Below are positions 6,701-14,907 of a stretch of DNA of 24,114 bases, piece by piece. Position 1 is the stretch's first letter. Every line of letters begins with the position of its first letter. The DNA comes from UBA11524 sp051883695. Its GTDB lineage: Bacteria; Bacillota; Clostridia; Christensenellales; Aristaeellaceae. The DNA is taken from contig JBJEUF010000018.1 of NCBI GenBank assembly GCA_051883695.1, positions 1 to 24,114 on the forward strand. Reading direction: 5' to 3'. Made by a program: the position numbers and the translations under genes. The notes under the pieces were generated by a model, which saw only the letters and a list, made by a program, of their open reading frames with translations, did not search any database and was not told where the DNA came from.

Positions 6701-7451
6701 GCTCTCGGATACGCTGAGCTTCTGCCTGGGGATTCTGCTGATCGGTGCGCTGGTGCAGCTGGCGGGCTGGGCGAAGGGGGACGACCTTGTCTTCCCCGGC
6801 GTGGACGAGATCCTGCGTGCCTTTGGCCGACTGGTGACCACGGGCCGAACCTATCAGCTCATCTGGACGACGATCCGTCACCTGCTCCTGTCGATGGCGG
6901 TTTCGACGGTGATCGGCATCGCGCTGGGTATTGCGCAGGGCCTGTTCCGCTTCGTGCGGAACCTCCTGCAGCCGACGATGATCTTCCTGCGCTCGCTGCC
7001 GATGATCGTGCTGATTATCATTGTGATGGTGCTGGTGAAAAAGACCTACGTGCCGGTGATCGCCACGTCCGTGATGATCGTACCGATCATCAGCGAGGCA
7101 ACCTGCGAGGGCTGCCTGCGCATTGACCGGGAGCTGATCGACGTCTACCGGATGAACAGCAGCTTCAACCTGCGCGTCCTGATGCAGGTGTACCTGCCGC
7201 TGATGGCCGGGTATCTGCGGCAGGCGTATGTCAACGCGGTGGGTATGGGCGTGAAGCTGGTGGTCACCACCGAGTACATTGTGCAGACGATGGGTTCGCT
7301 GGGCAAGGCCGTCTATGACAGCAGCTTCACGCTGGAGTATCAGGATATCTACGCGTATGCGCTCATCATGATCCTGCTGGTGCTGCTTGTCAGCGAAGCG
7401 CCCGTCGCCCTTGGCAGGTTCGTCAGCCGGGTTGCCCACAAAGTGGAATAA
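6687..7451 (+). CDS. ABC transporter permease (SsuC/TauC-like)
   Basis: 254 residues. The start ATG at 6687 overlaps the solute-binding gene by 14 bases; the ribosome site is weak, consistent with translational coupling. Six hydrophobic segments are present, beginning with LSFCLGILLIGALVQL, and the binding-protein-dependent permease core includes LRSLPMIVLIIIVMVLV and the EAA-like coupling loop around DVYRMNSSFNLRVLMQVYLPL, which docks on an ATPase. Length is normal for the family. The operon ends here at a bidirectional terminator, so no ATP-binding subunit is encoded next to it; the partner ATPase must come from elsewhere. Substrate shared with the solute-binding protein is unknown. Confidence 0.92.
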   Translation: MSRSKLSDTLSFCLGILLIGALVQLAGWAKGDDLVFPGVDEILRAFGRLVTTGRTYQLIWTTIRHLLLSMAVSTVIGIALGIAQGLFRFVRNLLQPTMIFLRSLPMIVLIIIVMVLVKKTYVPVIATSVMIVPIISEATCEGCLRIDRELIDVYRMNSSFNLRVLMQVYLPLMAGYLRQAYVNAVGMGVKLVVTTEYIVQTMGSLGKAVYDSSFTLEYQDIYAYALIMILLVLLVSEAPVALGRFVSRVAHKVE

Positions 7452-7464
7452 CCGTACAAGCAAA

Positions 7465-7497
7465 GCCTCCCTTGCCCGGCAGGGGAGGCTGTTTTGG
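7465..7497. terminator. Bidirectional intrinsic terminator between convergent operons
   Basis: An 8-bp perfect stem AGCCTCCC (7465-7472) with GGGAGGCT (7484-7491), followed by GTTTTGGG on the plus strand and TTTGCTTG on the minus strand. It ends the ABC operon from the left and the MATE/M32 operon from the right. Confidence 0.85.
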
Positions 7498-7499
7498 GC

Positions 7500-8999
7500 T
7501 TACAGCTTGTACAGCTCGGTGAATTTCTTCGTCAGGTAATCGACATAGCATCCGGGATCGAAGGGCTGCCCGATGGCATTCTGCAGCAGCTCGGGCGGCG
7601 TCAGGAGCTTGCCGTGGCGGTGGATCCTTGCGCCCAGCCAGGCGGTGACCCTGGACAGATCACCCTTTTCCACATCAGCCCACGGGTTGAAATCCTTTTC
7701 CATCGCCTGCAGCATCTGCACGCCGTAGGCGCTTCCCAGCGCGTAGGACGGGAAGTAGCCCAGCGAACCGCCGGCCCAGTGGACATCCTGCAGGATGCCC
7801 TCGCGGTCGTTGGGGACGGTCACACCCAGGTATTCCCTGTACAGCCGGTTCCACAGGGCGGGCAGCTCGGCGACCTTTACGTCCCCGGCAATCATCAGCT
7901 TCTCCATTTCGTACCGGATGGCGATGTGCATCCCGTAGGTCAGCTCGTCGGCGAGCGTGCGCACGAGGCTCGGGCGCGACTTGTTGACCGCCAGATAGAG
8001 CTGCTCGTCGGTCACGCCCTTCATCTGCGCCGGGAAGCACTCCCGCATCAGCGGCAGCATCGCCCGGCAGAAGGGCAGGCTGCGGCCGATCAGGTTCTCG
8101 TAGAAGCGGCTCTGGCTCTCGTGAATGCCCATCGAGGAGCCGCCTGCCAGGTTGGTGAACTGAATCTCGTCCGCCGTGCCCAGCTCATAAAGCGCGTGTC
8201 CTCCTTCGTGAACGACGGAATACAGGCTGCTGGTCACGTCCATCTCGTCATAATGGGTGGTGATGCGCACGTCCCACTTGTTGAAGTTGGTGGTGAAGGG
8301 ATGCTCTGTCTCGGCGATGCCGCAGCGGTCGCGGGGTATGCCCATCATCGCCATCAGCCTGTCGGAAAAGACGCGCTGACGCTCAATGGGAAAGCGCTGA
8401 TCGAGGAAGGACGTATCCGGCGCGGGCTTCGCCGCTACCTCCAGAATCACGGGCGTCAGCTTTTCCCGCAGGAGCGTGAAGAACGGATCGAGCGCTGCGG
8501 TGGAGGCGCCCTTCTCATAGCTGTCCAGCAGCACGTCGTAGGCGGGCTTTTTGTAATCCTTGTAGGCGGCAAAGCGGCGGTTGTAGTCGATGATCTTCTC
8601 CAGATACGGCGCGAAGGAGGCGTAGTCGTCCTTCAGCTTGGCCTCGTGCCAGACAGTATAGGCGTTGGTCAGCAGGGCTGTATAGGCGACGTATTCCTCC
8701 TTGGGAATGCGGACGGAATCGTCGTATTCCTCCATGAAAAGCTCGGCCTGTCGGGCTTGCACCCGGGTCACCTGATCGCGGCTGGCGAGGATGGTGTCGA
8801 GGGCTTCCTTCACCTCGTCATTCACCAGCAGCTGATAGGTCACGCCGGACAGGTAACCCATCGTTTCCGCACGGCCTCTGGCAGAAGCGCTGGGAGCGGC
8901 GGTTTCGCCGTCGAGGGAGAGCACGCCCATGGCGTGATTGTAGGCATGCTGCGCGGTTTGCAGTTCCTGCATACGGGCAAGCGCCTGTTCAAGGGTCAT
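7500..8999 (-). CDS. M32 family metallocarboxypeptidase
   Basis: 499 residues, the normal length of thermostable carboxypeptidase 1 (M32). The zinc site is intact: HEGGH at residues 264-268 (HExxH) and the downstream third ligand Glu294 in IHESQSRFYEN, a family hallmark. The conserved DVRITTHYDEMDVTSSLYSVV lies just before it (residues 243-263, quoted here in part as DVRITTHYDE). No signal peptide, so cytoplasmic; it removes C-terminal residues from peptides, with broad specificity except Pro. Start ATG has AAAGGAGG about 9 bases upstream. It lies 67 bases after the MATE gene on the same strand with no obvious terminator between, so the two are probably cotranscribed. A 511-codon antisense frame covers the gene and is taken as a shadow. 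Confidence 0.96.
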   Translation of the reverse strand: MTLEQALARMQELQTAQHAYNHAMGVLSLDGETAAPSASARGRAETMGYLSGVTYQLLVNDEVKEALDTILASRDQVTRVQARQAELFMEEYDDSVRIPKEEYVAYTALLTNAYTVWHEAKLKDDYASFAPYLEKIIDYNRRFAAYKDYKKPAYDVLLDSYEKGASTAALDPFFTLLREKLTPVILEVAAKPAPDTSFLDQRFPIERQRVFSDRLMAMMGIPRDRCGIAETEHPFTTNFNKWDVRITTHYDEMDVTSSLYSVVHEGGHALYELGTADEIQFTNLAGGSSMGIHESQSRFYENLIGRSLPFCRAMLPLMRECFPAQMKGVTDEQLYLAVNKSRPSLVRTLADELTYGMHIAIRYEMEKLMIAGDVKVAELPALWNRLYREYLGVTVPNDREGILQDVHWAGGSLGYFPSYALGSAYGVQMLQAMEKDFNPWADVEKGDLSRVTAWLGARIHRHGKLLTPPELLQNAIGQPFDPGCYVDYLTKKFTELYKL

Positions 9000-9066
9000 C
9001 GCGAATACCTCCTTTGGTGTGGGAAATGAGGCGCGTACCGGCTGTTACGGCGGCACGCGTACGGTA

Positions 9067-10506
9067 TCAGATCTGGCTGCCAAGCTTGCCGGGGAGCTTT
9101 TTGCGCCACCACTTCATCCGGTAGGTGATGATGGACAGCAGCATGGCGACGATCCACGAGGTCAGCATGCTCACGAACAGCGCTTCGGGCTTGCCGTTGG
9201 GCCACATGGAGTCTGCGCCGGGCGTCCGGGTCAGGAAGGCAAGCAGGTATGCCAGCGGCACACGAAGCGCAACGGTGGTAATGATGGAAATCCACATGGG
9301 CACCTGCGTTTCGCCCGCGCCGCGCATCGTGCCCTGCAGCACCTGCGTCACGGAGAAGCAGATGTAGCCAATGGCCAGCGTCTGCAGGCCCTGCACGCCA
9401 ATCTGCATGGTCAGCTCCGTTTGGGTGAACATGCCGATCAGGTTGCGCCCCAGCAGCAGGATGCCCGTCACCAGAAGGGTCGAGGAGGACAGCGCGAGGA
9501 TCAGCATGGCCTTCAGGCCGGGCTTCAGCCGGTCGCCCCGATTCGCGCCGACATTCTGACCGATGTAGGTGGTCGCGGCGGTGCCGAAGGTGAAGTTGGG
9601 CATCATGGCGAAGCCGTCCACGCGCATGACGGCGGTATTCGCAGCGATCATCGCCTTGCCCAGCGAGTTGGTCAGCGTCTGCACAACGATGGCGGACATG
9701 GAGAAGATTGCCTGCGTGATGCCCGCGGGCAGGCCCAGCGCGCCGATCTTCTTCATCAGCGCGCGATCGGGATGCAGGACATGCCGCATTTCCACATCGC
9801 ACACCTTTTTCAGGGTGCACAGCCGCCACAGGCACAGCATACCGGAAACGCCCTGCGCGATGATCGTCGCCAGCGCCACACCCGCTACGCCCATGCGCTC
9901 CACAAAAGCAAGGTCAAGGAGGACGTTCAGCACACAGGCAACAACCAGGAAAAGCAGCGGCATCATGCTGTCGCCAAGACCGCGCAGAATGCCGGAGATG
10001 ATGTTGTACATGCCGCAGCCGACGATGCCCAGGAAGAAGATCTGCAGATAATCCGTGGCGCCCTGGGCCACGGACACGGCGGAGGTGGCATCCTCAACGG
10101 GCGGATTGGTCAGGTCGATCAGGATGGGCGAGAGAAAATAGCCTGCCGCCATCATGAACAGGCCGGAGAGGAAAATCAGGAACAGCGATGCGCCGACGGT
10201 TCGGTTGAGGGTTTGGCGCTCCCTTGCGCCAAAATACTGCGCTGAGAGAATGGAGGCGCCCGTTGAGATGCCCATGAAAAGCACCAGCAGCAGGTTGACA
10301 ATCGGGCCGGCAAGCCCCACGGCGGCCAGACCTGCGTCTTTCCAATGGCTGTTGCCGATGACCATGGCGTCCACGGTGCTGTACAGCTGCTGGGCGATAT
10401 TGCCAATCAGCAGCGGAATGGAAAACTTCAAAAGGCACATCATCGGGGAGCCGACGGTCATATCCTGTGCGCCGAAAAAGCGTCGGATCGAGGCGGAAAG
10501 GGACAT
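9067..10506 (-). CDS. MATE family efflux transporter
   Basis: 479 residues with about 12 hydrophobic helices, as in the NorM/DinF/MepA superfamily. Family features visible are the N-terminal MCLLKFSIPLLIGNIAQQLY, STVDAMVIGN, GLAGPIVNLLLVLFMGIS and, in the second half, the mirrored LGLPAGITQAIFSMSAIVVQ and FTFGTAATTYIGQNVGAN. Such proteins export cationic drugs or metabolites in exchange for Na+ or H+; the substrate cannot be read from the sequence. The ATG at 10506 has AAGGAG about 10 bases upstream and a near-consensus promoter lies 35 bases further on. It heads a two-gene unit with the M32 carboxypeptidase. Confidence 0.96.
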   Translation of the reverse strand: MSLSASIRRFFGAQDMTVGSPMMCLLKFSIPLLIGNIAQQLYSTVDAMVIGNSHWKDAGLAAVGLAGPIVNLLLVLFMGISTGASILSAQYFGARERQTLNRTVGASLFLIFLSGLFMMAAGYFLSPILIDLTNPPVEDATSAVSVAQGATDYLQIFFLGIVGCGMYNIISGILRGLGDSMMPLLFLVVACVLNVLLDLAFVERMGVAGVALATIIAQGVSGMLCLWRLCTLKKVCDVEMRHVLHPDRALMKKIGALGLPAGITQAIFSMSAIVVQTLTNSLGKAMIAANTAVMRVDGFAMMPNFTFGTAATTYIGQNVGANRGDRLKPGLKAMLILALSSSTLLVTGILLLGRNLIGMFTQTELTMQIGVQGLQTLAIGYICFSVTQVLQGTMRGAGETQVPMWISIITTVALRVPLAYLLAFLTRTPGADSMWPNGKPEALFVSMLTSWIVAMLLSIITYRMKWWRKKLPGKLGSQI

Positions 10507-10541
10507 AGGCAGCGCTCCTTCATCATAGGCAATCGAGTTTC

Positions 10542-10570
10542 ATTGTAACAGCTTTCTGAATGGATTGCAA
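10542..10570 (-). promoter_or_regulatory. Promoter of the MATE/M32 operon
   Basis: Minus-strand -35 TTGCAA (10565-10570), 17-base spacer, -10 TACAAT (10542-10547), about 36 bases before the MATE start codon. Confidence 0.78.
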
Positions 10571-10681
10571 GGGGAACGGAGAGCCTGGAACGAGAATCAG
10601 AAGGAATTTCTGCAAACGTAACAGGCCGGGTTCGCCTGCAGCGGGGAGCCCGGCTCATTGTGCCTCGTGTGTAAATTACAG

Positions 10682-10711
10682 AAAAAACGCCTGCCGCATG
10701 GGACAGGCGTT
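10682..10711 (-). terminator. Intrinsic terminator of the coaE-SLT-SBP-phosphatase operon
   Basis: On the minus strand, AACGCCTG and CAGGCGTT form an 8-bp stem (plus 10686-10693 and 10704-10711) with a 10-base loop, continuing into a run of six T. It lies 4 bases past the phosphatase stop. Confidence 0.9.
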
Positions 10712-10715
10712 GAGA

Positions 10716-11282
10716 TTAACCCTTGATCCGGAACTCCTCCATGCCCAGAAAGGTCGTTCCGTCGAAATCGAGCCGGACGATCCAGGGCATCAGGCGGCGG
10801 ATGCGCTCAAACCCATCATACCCAAAGGATGGGTCGTAATAATCCAGGACGGTGCTGATGGCAGTGCCGTGCCCGCCAATGACGACACGCTGCCCCGCGT
10901 AATCGGTCAGAACCTGCCTGAGCGCAGCGATGTTGCGCTCCTGCACAGCCCGAAGGCATTCGCCGCCGGGCAGGGCATAATCGAAATCGGCCCATTGTCT
11001 GCGGGAAAAGCCGGTAAAGTCCTCGATCCATTCGTTCGCAATCTGCCTTTCCCGGAAACCGCTGACATGGACAACGGGCAAACGGACGGCGATAGCGAAA
11101 TGCTGCACGGTATCCACGGCGCGGCGATAGGGGCTGGAGAGCACTGCGTCGATGCCCTTATCCAGCAGGAAGGCCGTGACCAGCTCCCGGTCGGCCATGC
11201 CCTGCGGCGTGAGCTCCCGGCCGATGTCGTCATGGTTGCGGTAGTTGGGCTCTGCGTGGCGGACGAAATAGATCTGTGTCAT
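10716..11282 (-). CDS. Histidine phosphatase (phosphoglycerate mutase-like) family protein
   Basis: 188 residues. The catalytic RHG-type motif is FVRHAEPNY near the N-terminus (RHA variant with the nucleophilic His), an SSPYRRAVDT arginine block follows, FRERQIANEW supplies the acid, and GGHGTAIST holds the second catalytic His. This is the CobC/PhoE-like branch; the substrate (a phosphosugar, a nucleotide or another phosphomonoester) is unknown. ATG at 11282 is preferred, with GAGG nine bases upstream; another ATG nine bases before it is possible. It starts 16 bases after the solute-binding gene stop and is the last gene in the coaE operon, directly before a strong terminator. No signal peptide; cytoplasmic. 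Confidence 0.9.
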   Translation of the reverse strand: MTQIYFVRHAEPNYRNHDDIGRELTPQGMADRELVTAFLLDKGIDAVLSSPYRRAVDTVQHFAIAVRLPVVHVSGFRERQIANEWIEDFTGFSRRQWADFDYALPGGECLRAVQERNIAALRQVLTDYAGQRVVIGGHGTAISTVLDYYDPSFGYDGFERIRRLMPWIVRLDFDGTTFLGMEEFRIKG

Positions 11283-11298
11283 GTGTACCATCCTCGGA

Positions 11299-12873
11299 TC
11301 AGTTGCTGCGGAAGGTGTCGATGCCCTTGAGCAGGGAATACTCGCGCACATCGCGAACGGTGGTGTACATGCGGCGGGTCAGCACGGTGCCGGAACGGTA
11401 GAACAGGCAGATGAACGGGCAATCCCTGGCGAACTGTTCCTGAATCTGGTAGAGCACCTGCTGATAGTCGGCTTGCGTCACCTGCGTGCGCAGCTTCTTG
11501 CACAGGTCGGTCATCTCGGTGGAGCGATAACGGCTGTAGTTGCCGGTGTTGCCGCTCATGAGCATGAAGCCTGCGTCCGGGCAGGAATCCATGGCGTAGG
11601 AGGCGAGGCACATCTGGTAGTTCCCCTTGGACAGCGCTTCCTGCGCATCTGTGAAGCTCACCGTGACGACCTCCACAGAGAATCCGTTGGCATTGAGCGT
11701 GTCGGCAATGTAATTGGCGGTCTCCAGGCGCACATCGTCGTCCGGCTCCTCATAGACGCGCAGCTTGATGGACAGCTCCACATAATCGCCGCTGTCGTTG
11801 AGACGTTCAAGGATGCCGTCTTCGTCGATGTCAATCCAGCCGTTTTCCTCCAGAAGCGCCGCAGCCTTGGCGGCGTCCGTGCGGAAATAGGAGGACAGGC
11901 CTTCGTTGTACATCCAGGTACCGTTGATGAAGGGCGTATTGGTACGCTCGACCATACCGCTATAGATATTCGTGGCGATCTTGTCCACGTCTACCAGGTA
12001 GCGGATGGCTTCGCGTACATGCTTCTGATTCAGCGGGAAGGCGGAATGGTTCATCAGCAGGCACTCCAGCTGGCTGGTGCGGTAGTCCAGCGCCAGGGAG
12101 GATGTGCCGCCCTTGTATTGGGCCGAGGCGATGGAGCGGGTGAAGGCGGTATCCACCCGGGCATACTCATAGGATTCGATCACATCGCTGGCCTTCTGAT
12201 GCATCACGAACAGGATGCTGGTCACCTGGGGCTGACCATCGCGCCAATAGGGGTTGGGCACCAGCTCCAGCGTGTTGCCGGGGGTGAAGGAGCTGATGAT
12301 ATACGCGCCGGTTCCGGGCGGGTTATCGGTATCCACCGCCCAGGCGGGCAGGACGGGAAAGGCCATTGCGTACAGCAGCCCGTAATAGGCGCGGGAAGCC
12401 TTGACGACAACGGTTCGGTCATCCTTGGCGGTGATGCTGTCCACAAAGTATTTCAGATTGACGTAGTAGCCCTTGTCGCTGCTTTCGCTGTTGGCCTTGT
12501 TAAGGATCCACTGGGCGGTCGCGACCACATCGGCTGCGGTGAGCGGCGTGCCGTCCGCGAAATAGATGCCCTCCTTGAGGATGAAGGTCCACGTCTTGCC
12601 GTTTGCGGAGACACTGTGGTCTTCGGCCAGATCATACTCGGGCAGATAATCGTCGTTGATGGTCATCAGACCGTCATACATCAGGTCGTAGATGCTCATC
12701 ATGTCCCTTTCGAGGGGTTCGAGCGGACGGATGTTATAGGTCTTGGTGCTCTGGATGCCGACGACCAGCTCCCTGTCCACATTGGAAGCCTCACCGGACA
12801 GCGGAAGTGCGCACAGCAGCAGCGCTGCCAGCAGACACGTTATCCGGGTACAGAAGCGTTTGGTAAATGCCAT
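11299..12873 (-). CDS. ABC transporter solute-binding protein, family 5 (peptide/nickel type)
   Basis: 524 residues. A signal peptide (about residues 1-29, RITCLLAALLLCALPLSGEA) without a lipobox is followed by a typical SBP_bac_5 fold: an N-terminal block with VVGIQ, LMYDGLMTIND and YLPEYDLAEDHSVSANGKT, then the classic WTFILKEGIYFADGTPLTAADVV (quoted here as FADGTPLTAADVV), LVPNPYWRDG and VREAIRYLVDVDKI. No permease or ATPase gene lies nearby, so it is either an orphan binding protein or works with a transporter elsewhere. The start codon lies inside the SLT gene, an 83-base overlap in another frame; no later start keeps the signal peptide, so the overlap appears real. The ribosome site is weak, consistent with coupling. 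Confidence 0.9.
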   Translation of the reverse strand: MAFTKRFCTRITCLLAALLLCALPLSGEASNVDRELVVGIQSTKTYNIRPLEPLERDMMSIYDLMYDGLMTINDDYLPEYDLAEDHSVSANGKTWTFILKEGIYFADGTPLTAADVVATAQWILNKANSESSDKGYYVNLKYFVDSITAKDDRTVVVKASRAYYGLLYAMAFPVLPAWAVDTDNPPGTGAYIISSFTPGNTLELVPNPYWRDGQPQVTSILFVMHQKASDVIESYEYARVDTAFTRSIASAQYKGGTSSLALDYRTSQLECLLMNHSAFPLNQKHVREAIRYLVDVDKIATNIYSGMVERTNTPFINGTWMYNEGLSSYFRTDAAKAAALLEENGWIDIDEDGILERLNDSGDYVELSIKLRVYEEPDDDVRLETANYIADTLNANGFSVEVVTVSFTDAQEALSKGNYQMCLASYAMDSCPDAGFMLMSGNTGNYSRYRSTEMTDLCKKLRTQVTQADYQQVLYQIQEQFARDCPFICLFYRSGTVLTRRMYTTVRDVREYSLLKGIDTFRSN

Positions 12874-14119
12874 AAGCCTGTGTCACTCTCCCTGCATAGG
12901 TTTTCGTGTTGCTGATGGGGATGTTCTCGATGGGAACGTGCACACCGTCCGGGGAGATGGCGGGATCGCCCAGCCAGCCCCAGACCTCGCCCTGCCCGGC
13001 GTGGTAGGCGGCTGCGACCAGCACCGGATCGCCCCGGAAAAGCTCGGACAGATAATTCAGATACCAGCACCCATAGCGGATGCTGGTTTCCGCATCGTAC
13101 AGGCGGTCGAAATCGTAGGGATCGTTCAGCTTCCCCGCGACCCATTTGGCGGTGTCGGGCATCAGCTGCATCAGCCCGCGCGCGCCCACGCTGGATTCCG
13201 CATGGGTGCGGAAGGAGCTTTCGCAGCGGATGACAGCCGTCACGAAGGCCGGCTCCAGATTGTACTGCGCCGCGTAATGCTCGATGGTGTCCTGCCACGT
13301 GACGCGCAATCTGCCGTCGGCCTGCTCGGTGACGTGGTAGTTTGTCAGGATGCTCTGATAGGCGGCCTGCTTTTCGTCCGCAGCGGTTTTCAGATAGGCC
13401 TGCATCAGGAAATCAAAGGCGATCAGCGCCATCACGAGGATGAGCGTCAGGGACAGCAGCGTCAGGAGCCATGCGGGGGTTTTGCGCTTTTGTACAGCCT
13501 GCCTGGAAGGAGCAATCTGCTCCCCGGGAATCGCGTCCCGTCCTGTGCGCCTCCTGCTGTGTTCAGCCGTCGCAGCCTCCTGTGCCGGAGCCCGCCGTCC
13601 GTTTCCCACGGCATGGGGGCGTTCTGCGACGGGTGCTTTGCGATAGGCGGATGCGGGGGATGCAGACGGGTATTCCTGCCGGGCCCTTGGCTGTGCGACG
13701 GGCATGCTCCATCCACCGGCTGCTGCCTGACCCTGCTGTAGGGAACGTGGCGGACGGTTCCCGGTCGGGGCCTGCGGATGCGCCGATTTCAGCCCTTGCG
13801 CGGGCTGAACGGGCGCAGCGGCCCGAATGCCCTGCACAGGCTGTGCGGGATGGGCATTCGGATAAGCGGGGGCTGCGGGCGCTGCCGCATAGGGGGCGCT
13901 CTGCGGGGAGCAGGACTGCGCATAAACGTCTGCTGCAATCTGTGATGTCTGATGAAACACCTGTTCCGATGCAGCATAAGCGGAAGGTCTGCCGGACTGT
14001 GCTTCCGGAACGGCGGCTCCGGCAGACGGATTGATGGCTTGCGGCGCGCCGGGTTCGGCTGTGGACGCAAACCGGTCCGCCCGACGCTGCCGCTGATATG
14101 GCGTGGGATTGTTTTCCAT
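12791..14119 (-). CDS. Membrane-anchored lytic transglycosylase (SLT domain)
   Basis: 442 residues from the ATG at 14119 (AGGAGG about 8 bases upstream); the longer open frame overlaps coaE and is not used. Residues 1-210 are a low-complexity Pro/Ala/Gln-rich cytoplasmic region; a single membrane helix spans about 217-238; the extracytoplasmic part (about 265-425) is an SLT/goose-lysozyme-like domain. The catalytic Glu is E300 in CESSFRTHAESS, followed by GARGLMQLMPDTAKW and AAYHAGQGEVWGW. It cleaves the glycan strands of peptidoglycan. It lies 22 bases after coaE, a pairing I know from other Clostridia. Odd points are the very long disordered inner tail and the 83-base overlap with the next gene. 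Confidence 0.93.
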   Translation of the reverse strand: MENNPTPYQRQRRADRFASTAEPGAPQAINPSAGAAVPEAQSGRPSAYAASEQVFHQTSQIAADVYAQSCSPQSAPYAAAPAAPAYPNAHPAQPVQGIRAAAPVQPAQGLKSAHPQAPTGNRPPRSLQQGQAAAGGWSMPVAQPRARQEYPSASPASAYRKAPVAERPHAVGNGRRAPAQEAATAEHSRRRTGRDAIPGEQIAPSRQAVQKRKTPAWLLTLLSLTLILVMALIAFDFLMQAYLKTAADEKQAAYQSILTNYHVTEQADGRLRVTWQDTIEHYAAQYNLEPAFVTAVIRCESSFRTHAESSVGARGLMQLMPDTAKWVAGKLNDPYDFDRLYDAETSIRYGCWYLNYLSELFRGDPVLVAAAYHAGQGEVWGWLGDPAISPDGVHVPIENIPISNTKTYAGRVTQAYGIYQTLLYPDNVSAGSAAAVRTSAVR

Positions 14120-14141
14120 CGGAGCTCCTCCTGCGGTCGGA

Positions 14142-14741
14142 TCAGCGGGCGCTGATCTCCCGTGCATATTGTTCGATGATCCGATTCTTAGTGTACTGTA
14201 TCGAGCCGCTTGTGTCAATGACAACATCCGCCCGGGCGGCTTTTTCGTCCGTGGGCAGCTGACTGTGAAGGCGCTGTTCGGCTTCCTCCCGGGTAAAGCC
14301 GTCCCGCGCCATGAGGCGCTCCAGCTGCGTTTCGCGGGGCAGCCACGCGCACCAGACCCGGTCGCACAGCGTGTCCAGCCCCTTCTCGTACAGCAGGGGC
14401 ATGTCCAGCACGCAGACGGCTGCGCCGCTGTCGCGGGCTGTGTCGACGGCACGGAGGATCATCCGGCGTAGCAGCGGCTGCATGATGCTATCCAGCGCAT
14501 CGCGGGCGGCGTCGCTGCCAAAGACCCTTTCGCCCAATGCGCGGCGATTGAGCGTTCCGTCGCAGCCAAACACGGCATCCCCGAATTGCTCACGGATTGC
14601 CGGAAGCGCTGCGCCGCCGGGCTTCGTCAGCTCCCGGGAGAGCACGTCGCCGTCCACGATGACGGCGCCAAGCTCCCGCAGCGTCAGGCTGATGGTTGAT
14701 TTTCCGCAGGCAATGCCGCCCGTCAGACCGAGAACCAGCAT
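14142..14741 (-). CDS. coaE: Dephospho-CoA kinase
   Basis: 199 residues, the usual size. It phosphorylates the 3'-hydroxyl of dephospho-CoA with ATP, the last step of coenzyme A synthesis. The Walker A loop is GLTGGIACGKST (residues 5-16), followed by VDGDVLSREL, the region that binds dephospho-CoA; the lid and C-terminal part include LDMPLLYEKGLD and RLMARDGFTREEAEQRL with the IDTSGS turn. The ATG at 14741 has GGAGGAGG 6-8 bases upstream; longer frames lack one. First gene of a four-gene operon (coaE, SLT transglycosylase, solute-binding protein, histidine phosphatase). I could not identify a convincing promoter in the 160-base gap before it. Confidence 0.96.
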   Translation of the reverse strand: MLVLGLTGGIACGKSTISLTLRELGAVIVDGDVLSRELTKPGGAALPAIREQFGDAVFGCDGTLNRRALGERVFGSDAARDALDSIMQPLLRRMILRAVDTARDSGAAVCVLDMPLLYEKGLDTLCDRVWCAWLPRETQLERLMARDGFTREEAEQRLHSQLPTDEKAARADVVIDTSGSIQYTKNRIIEQYAREISAR

Positions 14742-14860
14742 CGTATTCCTCCTCCGCATAGCGCGCAAACCAATATACAATGCGCCCGATGAAGCCATCC
14801 GCATATGCCATATAGACGTATCAGTCCATGAAATCCCTGCAAAATGATGTGCGGAGGCTG

Positions 14861-14901
14861 CAAAAACGGCCCGGAGAGGCAGCGCGTACCTCGCCGGGCG
14901 G
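14861..14901 (-). terminator. Intrinsic terminator after the LemA/TPM operon
   Basis: Plus-strand arms GCCCGGAGAGG (14869-14879) and CCTCGCCGGGC (14889-14899) form an 11-bp stem with one mismatch; on the minus strand it runs into CGTTTTTG. It lies just after the TPM gene stop. Confidence 0.82.
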
Positions 14902-14907
14902 AGAAAA

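Noticed and set aside
7494..9029. A 511-codon plus-strand frame over the M32 gene
   Set aside because: Antisense shadow; the minus strand carries the HEGGH zinc motif and a strong ribosome site.
9019..10245. A 408-codon plus-strand frame over the MATE gene
   Set aside because: Antisense shadow with His/Gln/Arg-rich product; the minus frame is a clear 12-helix transporter.
11281..12915. A 544-codon plus-strand frame over the family 5 solute-binding gene
   Set aside because: Antisense shadow; the minus frame has a signal peptide and SBP_bac_5 motifs.
14590..14811. A 73-codon minus frame over the coaE start (MAYADGFIGR...)
   Set aside because: No ribosome site and it covers the coaE start; the protein-like look of the first residues is not enough.
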